From positions 4,154,001 to 4,218,000 of the forward strand of contig JAQSEB010000002.1 of NCBI GenBank assembly GCA_030063045.1: a stretch of 64,000 bases of DNA. The letters run 5' to 3'. This document shows, in pieces, positions 21,152-28,310 of the stretch. This stretch comes from Pratylenchus scribneri. Its lineage: Eukaryota > Nematoda > Chromadorea > Rhabditida > Pratylenchidae. The position numbers and the translations under genes are program-made. The notes under the pieces were generated by a model, which made no database searches, was not told the origin of the DNA, and was given only the letters and a program-made list of their open reading frames with translations. Every line of letters begins with the position of its first letter. The first letter of the stretch is position 1.

Positions 21152-21697
21152 TTAGTAGAGACCAAAAACGTCCGATCGAAGTCTTTTTGTGGAATGTACA
21201 ATAGGTTTCGTAATTTTCGAACTAATGACGGTCTGATGTGATAATGGATTAGATCGTCGTCTTTTTATAGTTCTCCTCCCGTAGCGAGGCGATAGCCGAT
21301 GCATACCCGAACTATCCGTCGGAATTAAAGATTCCGAGGGTTCAGAGAAATCGGCGGTGAGATTACTCTGGCCGCCGCCAAATTGTTTGACGCCGGTAAC
21401 ATTTTCGAAACCCTTTTTACTTTCCTCAATTAGGGCCTGTTTCAGCGGTTGTCCCTCTTTGACTTGCTCAATTATACGATGTCCCGTATTCAGAGCCTCA
21501 TTTCGAAGAGCCACTCCAGCATGACGGATTAGTGGCATGAAGAAGCGCAATACTCCGCGAAAAACATCTCCAATGCCCGTTCCTCTTTGAAAGACGGGTC
21601 CTCCTCTATAGATTGGGAAGGCTTCATCCAAGCCTCTGCCAATTTGAACATAGTCGTCAAAGACAATAGCGTTCGTATCAAATATCTCATGAACCAT
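21152..21697 (-). CDS. pX-like basic virion core / minor capsid protein
   Basis: This 181-residue protein starts at ATG 21697, about 50 bp after a TATA box (21746-21756, minus). Residues 30-60 (IYRGGPVFQRGTGIGDVFRG then FFMPLIRHAG) and the following EALNTG..Q..EG helix match the small virion proteins next to capsid genes in adintoviruses and Polintons, which resemble adenovirus core or cement precursors. The C-terminal 60 residues are Arg/Lys-rich (YGRRTIKRRRS and TKRLRSD), fitting a DNA-binding role. The stretch encoding about residues 107-140 is a patchwork of modules also found in the terminal repeats and the penton-like gene, and it also carries the capsid gene's TATA box, so the C-terminus may be a recent extension. 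Confidence 0.72.
   Translation of the reverse strand: MVHEIFDTNAIVFDDYVQIGRGLDEAFPIYRGGPVFQRGTGIGDVFRGVLRFFMPLIRHAGVALRNEALNTGHRIIEQVKEGQPLKQALIEESKKGFENVTGVKQFGGGQSNLTADFSEPSESLIPTDSSGMHRLSPRYGRRTIKRRRSNPLSHQTVISSKITKPIVHSTKRLRSDVFGLY
21261..21270 (-). promoter_or_regulatory. TATA box of the major capsid gene, inside the pX-like coding region
   Basis: The minus strand reads CTATAAAAAG, 127 bp before the capsid ATG. Confidence 0.5.
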
Positions 21698-21745
21698 TTT
21701 TTTTTAAAAAAATCAATCTTGATTGACTTAATAATATATTCTATG

Positions 21746-21756
21746 CCTTTATATAG
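21746..21756 (-). promoter_or_regulatory. TATA box of the pX-like gene
   Basis: The minus strand reads CTATATAAAGG about 50 bp before the ATG at 21697. Confidence 0.6.
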
Positions 21757-21966
21757 TATCTCTCTCTCTATCTCTAGTTCCCTAACCCCTAAAGCCCCTA
21801 ATAGACATGCTGGACCATAGACCCTAAAAAACATAAACCATAAGAGGAAGAAGCCATGCCTTCATATTGGTCCTCTGGGGCGAGGGACATTTTATTATTT
21901 CCTTTTTTGAGGCTAACTGGGATAAAAAAGTATTTAAGCATTTTCACAACTCCATTATATATAAAA

Positions 21967-22551
21967 ATGGATTTATTATTATTATTCCCAATTATTATTT
22001 TTATTATTCCATTAATCGCTGGTCATCCCACTGAAAGACCTCGATATACGTATCAATATAATCTTCCGGAATATTCGGAATACAAGAAAATTATTGAGTC
22101 ATTGAGACCGACAACGACGGCGACGACGGCTACTCATAAGCCGCCTCAAGAGCAACCGCTAATAAATCATTTGACGCCTCAATTTGTTCCGGACCTTCCG
22201 TTGTGTAAGGAAACTCCGGAAAATTCCAATTTGTACGGTCACGCCTATTGCCTAATCGCCTTCCTCTTTTATTTGGTTGCCATTGTCTCAGCTCTGCTCT
22301 TTACGTGTCGTGCCTTTGGCTGCTTAAAGAGATTTGAGCGACAACAGCAGCAAGAGGAACAACGAGTACAGTTACCGTATGAGCGACAATTGGAGGGGCT
22401 CGTCGCTCGTTATCCCTCAATTTTCACAAAGGATATGAGCCTGGAGGAATTTAATAAAAAATTGTCAACTCCAAATATTGACGTACCCGATGGACACTCT
22501 ACAAATTACAAAAATTCTTCGTTCAAACCCGCTGACAAAACGCTCATTTAA
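21967..22551 (+). CDS. Type I membrane protein, unrecognised
   Basis: This 194-residue protein starts at ATG 21967. It has an N-terminal signal peptide (Leu/Ile/Phe core, cleavage probably near residue 19), a Pro/Thr-rich ectodomain of about 75 residues, one transmembrane segment (about 94-114, starting YCLIAFLFYLV) and a charged cytoplasmic tail of about 80 residues with a QQQQEEQ run. A TATA-like TATTTAAGC lies about 35 bp upstream. Its last 62 bases overlap the protease start in another frame. It could be a virion-membrane or egress protein, but no family similarity is seen, and nothing in it resembles a known fusogen. Confidence 0.65.
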   Translation: MDLLLLFPIIIFIIPLIAGHPTERPRYTYQYNLPEYSEYKKIIESLRPTTTATTATHKPPQEQPLINHLTPQFVPDLPLCKETPENSNLYGHAYCLIAFLFYLVAIVSALLFTCRAFGCLKRFERQQQQEEQRVQLPYERQLEGLVARYPSIFTKDMSLEEFNKKLSTPNIDVPDGHSTNYKNSSFKPADKTLI

Positions 22552-22918
22552 ACAATGCCTACCAATTGATCATCTAAATGAGCCGTCGACATTCCCCTCC
22601 TCCTATGTGGTCAATTTGGATACGTCAGATGAGAGCGGAAGCCATTGGGTTGCATTTTATTTTTTGCGGAACAATTTAACGCTATATTTCGACAGCTATG
22701 GAAATCCCCCACCCCTCATTATAAATAATAAAAATGTAAAGAGAAATGTGAATGCCTATCAATCCCTGGAGGCCGATACTTGTGCTCATCATTGTATTGT
22801 ATTTATCTATTTCATTTCCCTGGGCTATTCCCTTGAGCAATATTGTAAATTGTTAGACTCAATTTCAAATCCCGATTTATTTGTTCAAACATTTGTACAA
22901 AAATTAATTAATAAATAA
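22490..22918 (+). CDS. Adenain-like cysteine protease (virion maturation)
   Basis: This 142-residue protein uses the ATG at 22490; the frame extends 12 bases further upstream but only with a non-ATG start. The order and spacing of catalytic residues match adenovirus-type (C5/Ulp1-like) proteases: His 52 in GSHWVAFYF, Asp 68 in YFDSYG, Gln 91 and Cys 98 in the DTCAHHCIVF block, then a hydrophobic FIYF helix. Such enzymes cleave capsid and core precursors in adintoviruses and Polintons. It overlaps the upstream membrane-protein gene by 62 nt in a different frame, implying either a separate promoter within that gene or a shared transcript. The frame is intact. Confidence 0.87.
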   Translation: MDTLQITKILRSNPLTKRSFKQCLPIDHLNEPSTFPSSYVVNLDTSDESGSHWVAFYFLRNNLTLYFDSYGNPPPLIINNKNVKRNVNAYQSLEADTCAHHCIVFIYFISLGYSLEQYCKLLDSISNPDLFVQTFVQKLINK

Positions 22919-22977
22919 ATAAAATGGAATATTAAAAAATGATTAATGTGTGGAGGTAAAAGGGTACAAATCAGAGA

Positions 22978-23616
22978 TTAATCTATTAAAAAGCTGGTAC
23001 AATCAATGGGACCGCCATAATGATGGCATCGGAGAGAACTATTATTATCGGATGAGCTGATCGATTGGCTACATTCATCTCTTCCCCATGTTTGAGAAAT
23101 TTGATCCTCCTCCTCCTCCCAAACAATATCCTTCCGATCCTCATTATCGATTTCCTTGAAGAGGCGTTCCACTTTTTCATCCACAAAAAGACCGTTCGGT
23201 TTTTTGACGTCATCATCCGTCACCTTCTCCTTCTCCTTCTCCTCGACCTCAAATTCCAAAAGTTCCAATGGGTAGTAGCGATCAACGGAATTGGGTCCAT
23301 GTTGCTCAATAATACATGGGAGATATGGATGACGGAGACGAATTCGATGGCGAGAGTAGAAATGTTGCGCAACGGTTACATTGAAGATTCGAGACAATCT
23401 ACCGTAGGCAGGTAAACTATCGGCCCTCTGTCGAGTTATTCCGCCGATAGTAAAGCATTTTTTGTTCCCGCTAAGATCGTCATATGTCGTACGCACACGA
23501 CGTCCTTTGAGAAACATGAGTAATTCGTCACGGGAGAGGGGATGACCCATTTTATCGTACAATTGTTTTATTGTACATCCCAATATCTTTGCGCATTCCG
23601 CTAGGACAGTTTTCAT
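22978..23616 (-). CDS. Stand-alone PAZ-domain protein (Argonaute-like), putative small-RNA-silencing antagonist
   Basis: This 212-residue protein starts at ATG 23616, about 95 bp after a TATA box. Residues 36-123 read as an Argonaute L1/PAZ unit: LKGRRVRTTY, a KKCFTIGGITRQRA strand pair, VTVAQHFYSRHRIRLRHPYL, PC, then RYYPLELLEF, matching the classic TVAQYF..KY..LxYPxLPC and TYLPLEVC signature. No MID or PIWI domain follows. The C-terminal 85 residues are acidic and Ser-rich. The two Tyr positions of the AQYF..KY stretch, which line the RNA 3'-end pocket in known PAZ domains, are His 85 and His 90 here. A lone PAZ could bind small-RNA 3' ends or compete with host Argonautes; this function is inference. 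It lies between the protease and the ADP-ribosyl-cyclase-like gene. Confidence 0.78.
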   Translation of the reverse strand: MKTVLAECAKILGCTIKQLYDKMGHPLSRDELLMFLKGRRVRTTYDDLSGNKKCFTIGGITRQRADSLPAYGRLSRIFNVTVAQHFYSRHRIRLRHPYLPCIIEQHGPNSVDRYYPLELLEFEVEEKEKEKVTDDDVKKPNGLFVDEKVERLFKEIDNEDRKDIVWEEEEDQISQTWGRDECSQSISSSDNNSSLRCHHYGGPIDCTSFLID

Positions 23617-23708
23617 TTTTTCTCGAGGAAATGAGGAAATGATCAAAAGGGAAAAATGAAAAAAAAATGATTTGAGGGAAATGAAAATCGGTGAATGAAT
23701 CTGTTTCC

Positions 23709-23716
23709 TTTTATAT
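23709..23716 (-). promoter_or_regulatory. TATA box of the PAZ gene
   Basis: The minus strand reads AATATAAAAGG about 95 bp upstream of ATG 23616, which supports that start over the longer non-ATG frame. Confidence 0.6.
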
Positions 23717-23907
23717 TGCCGAAGGGGTCATAAATCATTACGAGTTTTGAGCTAGGCGGAGCTTAATTAATTGGCTCATAGCCAAATACCACCTAAAGGA
23801 ATTTAGGAGGGAATACATGAGGAAAAACAATTTCCGACCATTTTTGGAAATCATTCTTAAAATTTTCTCAATTTTTGGAAGACCTCTCAATTCCCCAAAA
23901 AAAAATC

Positions 23908-23910
<3 letters not shown>

Positions 23911-23956
<46 letters not shown>
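23911..23956 (+). repeat. (CT)n microsatellite before the cyclase-like gene
   Basis: About 23 uninterrupted CT dinucleotides end 17 bp before ATG 23974. A pyrimidine tract this close to the start may lie in the 5' leader. Confidence 0.95.
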
Positions 23957-23958
<2 letters not shown>

Positions 23959-23973
23959 ATTAAATTAGATTGA

Positions 23974-24501
23974 ATGGCTCAAGCAATTTTGTCCCCGCCT
24001 ACTCTTTTGGAAATGCTTTCTTCAACCGATCCCGAATTGCTCTTCATGCGCTTGTCCTATCTCATCGATGAAGTCCTGGATTTTACAACACAGAATACTC
24101 GAGCGGTCTTCTATTCCGGTAAGAATAGGGAATTTGCCGAAAAATGGGCCGTAGTAAAGGGATGCCAGACACTTGAGCTTACACCGGGAGGGAAATATTT
24201 GGACGCGTTGGATTTATTCAATAATTCGGGAATTTACAAGGATGGTCCCCCACTTTCGGCGGAGAAGGCTTCCGAACTCTGGGATAGGGCTTCCAGGAAA
24301 TTTGCTCAATTATGCCAAGGCTATGCCTACGTTTTTATCGAGGGAATTGAGCCGGTCAACGAGTTTGGCGTTCTACGCACATTCTTCCGCGTGGAATTGC
24401 CGACTCTGCTCAATACAAACAAGAACGTGGGGACAATCTACTTTGTGAACAACGACGGATCAACGATGGGGATTTACACAATTCATGTACTCACATTGTA
24501 A
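23974..24501 (+). CDS. Protein with ADP-ribosyl-cyclase/NAD-hydrolase-like motifs
   Basis: This 175-residue intronless protein has the ordered motifs of the CD38/ADP-ribosyl-cyclase family: FYSG (47-49), QTLELTPGGKYLDAL with Glu 68, ELWDRASRKFAQ with Trp 103, and FFRVELPTLLN with Glu 141. In CD38-type enzymes the equivalent TLE, FW..xSxxFA and late Glu form the NAD-binding and catalytic site. The disulfide cysteines of animal CD38 and a signal peptide are missing, so this would be a cytosolic form, closer to bacterial toxin-like relatives. NAD cleavage or cADPR production would be the expected activity. I assign it from motif pattern alone. A solitary gene beside the PAZ gene suggests host manipulation. 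Confidence 0.45.
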   Translation: MAQAILSPPTLLEMLSSTDPELLFMRLSYLIDEVLDFTTQNTRAVFYSGKNREFAEKWAVVKGCQTLELTPGGKYLDALDLFNNSGIYKDGPPLSAEKASELWDRASRKFAQLCQGYAYVFIEGIEPVNEFGVLRTFFRVELPTLLNTNKNVGTIYFVNNDGSTMGIYTIHVLTL

Positions 24502-24573
24502 AAAATTTACATGTGCTCATTTTAATAATGATATGAAATAAAACATGTTAATGCATTCCTATTTATTTGATTC

Positions 24574-24606
24574 ACTCCGGAATTGGCGAAATATCAATTC
24601 CAGAGT
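24574..24606. promoter_or_regulatory. Recurring inverted repeat, inverted copy
   Basis: Arms are ACTCCGGAATTG and CAATTCCAGAGT around GCGAAATAT, that is, the same element read from the other strand. Confidence 0.8.
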
Positions 24607-24649
24607 TTGCGTCGGCTTACGCCTCGCTACTCCGTTCATTACCCATAGA

Positions 24650-25205
24650 CCCCTAAATCACATGCGGGCCCATAGAACCTAAACCCCTAATTATATATGC
24701 ATATGTATCGATATATGTATGCATGTCCATGGATTTACGCATGCGCCTGTCCCAAAAATATTCACGCCTACCCCAAAAATATTCGTGCGTACCCCAAAAA
24801 TATATGCGCGTATATGCCCATTTTTTGTGGAAAATTCCTTAGCGTTACACTAAAATTCTCGTACATTTCCTTAGCATTACAACAAATTTTAGATGCTCGT
24901 CCTTAGCGAGACCACTTTTCTCCTTAAAATCGCTATTTTTGCTCCTTAGCGTTGCTATCGGCGCTAAGGAAGATTCCTTAGCAATGATAGCATTGCTAAG
25001 GTGTGCAAAATGGAAAATAAAAATCCCTAGTTTGAAATGTAAAAATTCCATGTTTTTTGCTTAGCGAGACCTGTTTTCTCCTTAAAATCGCTATTTTTGC
25101 TCCTTAACGATGACATAAAATGTGCTTAACGATGACTTTTTTTTCGGAAAAAAAGTCATCGCTAACGACGAGCTACGCAAAACACATGTCATTGCTAAGG
25201 ACATG
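24650..25205 (-). repeat. Inverted partner of the 612-bp repeat
   Basis: It matches the reverse complement of most of 18540-19070, including the hairpin and the CTAAGG words. Together with the direct copies it brackets the capsid, pX, membrane, protease, PAZ and cyclase-like genes. Confidence 0.88.
25130..25161. repeat. Hairpin, inverted copy
   Basis: Arms are CGATGACTTTTTTT(T) and AAAAAAAGTCATCG around a 3-nt loop, the same structure as at 18583 and 19195. Confidence 0.85.
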
Positions 25206-25320
25206 CATATATGTAATTGAGAATTTTCAAATTAATAGGATGGATTATATATATTTTATCGAGTACATATAAAAAATAAATGGACAGGGCGAATTTAATG
25301 GAGTGGATGAATAGATCCTA

Positions 25321-26079
25321 TTAATCTGATTTGTTATTATTATTTTCCGTTTGGGGTTCCCCTTCAAGCAATTGATCCAATAGCTTATCCACTTCCGATT
25401 TCTTTTCCTCATTTTCATTGAAGATTGACGACGGCGAAGGTAATGCCTCGGGTGGAGGTGGAGAGGAGGCTGGAGGCTCTATCGTAGTCGGAACGGATGC
25501 TTTCGGGTCCAAGGAATAGCCCAAAAATGCAGCAGCTCCGGAAATAATTGTGAGCAAATCATCAAGGTCATATGCCGCTATGGAAGTAACCTCCTCTTTT
25601 TTGATCAAATGAGACCTATTCTTCTTGAAAAGTTCATGTTCCTCTTTTGTCGGTATCCTTTTTTGTACCTTTCCTTTATAATTGCTGGCGATTTTTGAGG
25701 GATCGATCATAAATGAGCAGACGAGATCATAAAATTCGCGAAGGGTCAGGCCCGCCTTTTCACTTATCTCATGGACAATTTCCGCATTGGAGGGAACATT
25801 CTCGGGATAATGCGGAAGAATGGCTACCAAATAATTGATAAAATCAATAAGCTCATTATGATGGGACAGGGTTTTTCCTTTTGGCTCCTCTTCCTTTGCC
25901 TCCTCCCCATTGGGTTCTTCTACCTTTGGCTCCTCGTCTTTTGGCACTTTTCTCTTTGGCATCTCCACGTTTCGCTCATCATCATCATCCATCGTTGGTT
26001 CATCGATTTTCTTATACACAATACGTCCGATGAGACGAGGGGAAAGAAATTCAAAATGAATTTCGGGTAAATAGGACAT
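25321..26079 (-). CDS. Charged low-complexity protein with a central helical domain, unrecognised
   Basis: This is a 252-residue protein. The open frame extends to an ATG at 26163, but a TATA box (TATAAATA, minus, 26136-26143) lies inside that extension, so I choose ATG 26079 (MSYLPEIH). Residues 30-75 are acidic with repeated EEPK/EEPN units. Residues 78-190 look globular and helical (DFINYLVAILPHYP, GLTLREFYDLV, YDLDDLLTIISGAAAF). Residues 200-252 are Pro/Ser-rich, ending in a short acidic helix and an Asn run. There is no Walker motif, zinc finger or membrane segment. It may be a virion or regulatory protein; the function is unknown. Confidence 0.6.
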   Translation of the reverse strand: MSYLPEIHFEFLSPRLIGRIVYKKIDEPTMDDDDERNVEMPKRKVPKDEEPKVEEPNGEEAKEEEPKGKTLSHHNELIDFINYLVAILPHYPENVPSNAEIVHEISEKAGLTLREFYDLVCSFMIDPSKIASNYKGKVQKRIPTKEEHELFKKNRSHLIKKEEVTSIAAYDLDDLLTIISGAAAFLGYSLDPKASVPTTIEPPASSPPPPEALPSPSSIFNENEEKKSEVDKLLDQLLEGEPQTENNNNKSD

Positions 26080-26135
26080 TTTTTTTTTGAGAGGGGTATA
26101 TGAAAAAAATGGCTTGAGGAATCGAATTTCTTGGG

Positions 26136-26143
26136 TATTTATA
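26136..26143 (-). promoter_or_regulatory. TATA box deciding the start at 26079
   Basis: The minus strand reads GAGTATAAATACCC, about 60 bp before ATG 26079 and downstream of the ATG at 26163. Confidence 0.65.
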
Positions 26144-26275
26144 CTCCAGGTTAATGGATCCATAAAATTATTCCGATAAATTTTATTAAAACCCGAATTT
26201 TAAAAAATGAATTAATTAAAATAAAGGATTTATGTGCCCAGATAAATATGCATTCCTCCTCTCAATTCTTCATGT

Positions 26276-26797
26276 TCATTTCGTCATACTTTTCTGTTTT
26301 TCGCCATGTGTAGGAGGAGGCCGAGCCCGGATGACCATCATGGGAATCATCTCATTATCTCCTTGAAATTGAGAAAAATGTGGGGTAATAATAGAGAGGT
26401 AATTTTCTTACCCGCTTCTTGACACCGTCGATGGCGGTGGCGGCGAACTCTTTGATGTGTAGTATGTCGACGTTTGCCTCTAGTCATTCCAACAAAGCAA
26501 AGGATGAATTGAGCCATCTTTTATTTACAAAAAAATAGAGCTCAATTTTAATGGGAGGAAATTTACCTCAAAAAATAGGATGACACATAAAATTATGAGC
26601 AAAGTCAGATTAAAATCCATGATTGTTGGCGGATTAATGAGAAAATTCTCGAAATTATTCAGCGGAATATTGTTGGAGATGCATAACAGAGGTTTTTTAT
26701 ATTCAAGAGGACGAATACAATATTGGAATGTAGGACATGTACAATTTTCCGCTATAGTCCAACTATCATTATTGGCCATAGTCAAATTATTATCCAT
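26276..26797 (-). CDS. Spliced single-pass membrane protein with basic tail, unrecognised
   Basis: Three exons: 26567-26797, 26412-26517 and 26276-26361, with introns of 49 and 50 bp (GT..AG, phases 0 and 1), giving 140 residues from ATG 26797. The N-terminal 60 residues have four Cys (CTCPTFQYC and a later LLC) and NxT/S sequons (NLT, NCT), which suggests an exposed domain. One hydrophobic span follows (about 63-87, joined across the first splice), then a strongly basic stretch (TRGKRRHTTHQRVRRHRHRR) and a tail with PPPTH. There is no signal peptide, so orientation is uncertain. It pairs with the similarly built gene at 27180-27727. The splice model rests on frame continuity. Confidence 0.6.
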
Positions 26798-27179
26798 TTT
26801 TTTTTTTAGGGAGGAAGAAATTTGTTAGGACTTGGTGAAAATGAATTGATCTATCCTTAAGGATCCATTTTTCCCCATACGCGGATATTTTCAGTCTACC
26901 CATAACAGCTCATTTGCATAAAACATATGGTGTGAGCAAAATTTTATTCAATAAAAAGGAGATGAATCACAAAAAGTGAATGTTTTTATAAAAATGGAAT
27001 TGAGCATTAAATTGGATGGAAGAGATCACATATATAATATTGAAAAAGTAAATATTTTTGAGGAGGGGGGTTATCACAAATTGAATGAGGGGAGAAGAGA
27101 TCCGAAAAAATGTTATTGAGGAATTTTCATTGAAAAATTGAATTGATCGAAAAAAAAATGTTTGTTCCGTTTGTTCTTT
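26798..27179. other. Noncoding interval between two spliced membrane-protein genes
   Basis: AT-rich, with no feature recognised beyond possible upstream elements of the 26797 gene. Confidence 0.5.
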
Positions 27180-27727
27180 TCAGCGGTTGAGGGCGACCAT
27201 AATGAACACAATGAGGTGGATGAAGGCCACACAAAGAGCCAAAAAGCTAGTGACGAACAGACGTTCTATATAAATTTTATCAAATAATTAATCATTTTTT
27301 TTAATCGTTATTATTAATAATACCGTTCCACATTGCCGTCATCAATGGGGGCAGCCTCCCGTTGGTCTCCTGTTGCGGTGGTGATGGTGGATGGTCTTGG
27401 TGGTCCTGTTCTAAGTGATTTTAATTGAACAATTTATTAAATGTTATAGAGAAATTATTACCGGTGCGAACAAATGACTCAAGGTCATGCTCAATTTGGT
27501 CCATTGCGAGTTGTGGACGATGGAGGCGCTCAATGAGGTCCGATTGAATGACTAAATTGAGCAAATCAATATTCATATCAATATTTTTTACCTTGACCAT
27601 CCCAAAGTCGCGGTCGAATTGGCGGCAAAAACGGGTTTGATGGCACAATTTGATTGGTCGGAACAAATGTCGGCGCCTCAGCATTCAATTTCGGGCTGTT
27701 TGTAGACGACAAATTTTGTTTATCCAT
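27180..27727 (-). CDS. Spliced small membrane protein, C-terminal transmembrane anchor
   Basis: Four exons: 27592-27727, 27462-27551, 27324-27410 and 27180-27265. The introns are 40, 51 and 58 bp and all are phase 1, which makes every internal exon a multiple of three. The product is 132 residues from ATG 27727. The N-terminal 45 residues are Pro/Asn-rich (VPTNQIVPSNPFLPP), then an acidic helical segment (IEHDLESFV), a His/Pro/Gln-rich part, and a single hydrophobic segment at the very C-terminus (FLALCVAFIHLIVFIMVAL). It looks like a tail-anchored protein. No family is recognised. All junctions are GT..AG and keep one frame through to the stop. Confidence 0.65.
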
Positions 27728-28220
27728 TGTTTGAAAATTGTTATATTCAATTTGAATTTAATGAATGAGCTCTAGAGAAAATTAATAATTAATTAATTAG
27801 TGGATTTATTTTTGGAGCGAATTATGTCTATGGTTAATCGGTTAAAAAATTATTTTTTTTACAATAATGAGCTACAGTATAGGCTCTTGGAAATAAATAG
27901 TAGAGAAAATTAGTATGGGGAAAAGAGAGAAAGGAATTCCAGTCATTTTTTTATTAAAGAAAATTAGAGTAAAGAGAAACAATTGAGTAAGTATAGGAAA
28001 TGAAGAGACAAGAGTCAGAGTTTTGTGTTCCCATGTACATCAGTGCTCGGCTGATGCGGCTTATGCTCCTATAGGGGACTCATCGATTGACCTTGGACAT
28101 CCCGCTGTTCGTCATCATTTTTCCTTCTTTATTCCTCTCCAAGCGAATGAAATGAACATAATATACGGATGCATTAGGCTGATTTATTACATTTTGTTAA
28201 AATAATATTATTTTATCATA

Positions 28221-28253
<33 letters not shown>

Positions 28254-28310
28254 ATTTATTAATTTAGAAAAAAAGCTAGTTCAACTCAATTCAATTTTTT
28301 TCTTCAAACA
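27728..28310. other. Noncoding AT-rich interval
   Basis: There is no gene. A copy of the boundary word AACATAATATACGGATGCATTA lies near 28155-28180. The last 100 bp before 28311 are nearly pure AT and probably form the promoter of the 18-exon gene. Confidence 0.5.

Larger units (their letters stand above)
24502..25320. other. Noncoding region with inverted copy of the CTAAGG repeat and recurring modules
   Basis: No gene is supported. It holds, in inverted orientation relative to 10.4 kb and 18.5 kb, the GAATGCATTAAC-like word (about 24551), the inverted repeat 24574-24606, the module CGCCTCGCTACTCCGTTC (about 24621), the ATGGGCCCGC block (24650-24673) and then the CTAAGG-rich repeat to about 25205. 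The 68-codon minus-strand frame at 24845-25051 is the same chance frame as in the direct copies. Confidence 0.7.

Noticed and set aside
25321..26163. Longer start (ATG 26163) for the charged protein
   Set aside because: A TATAAATA box lies inside the extension, so transcripts should start downstream of that ATG. The start at 26079 is preferred.
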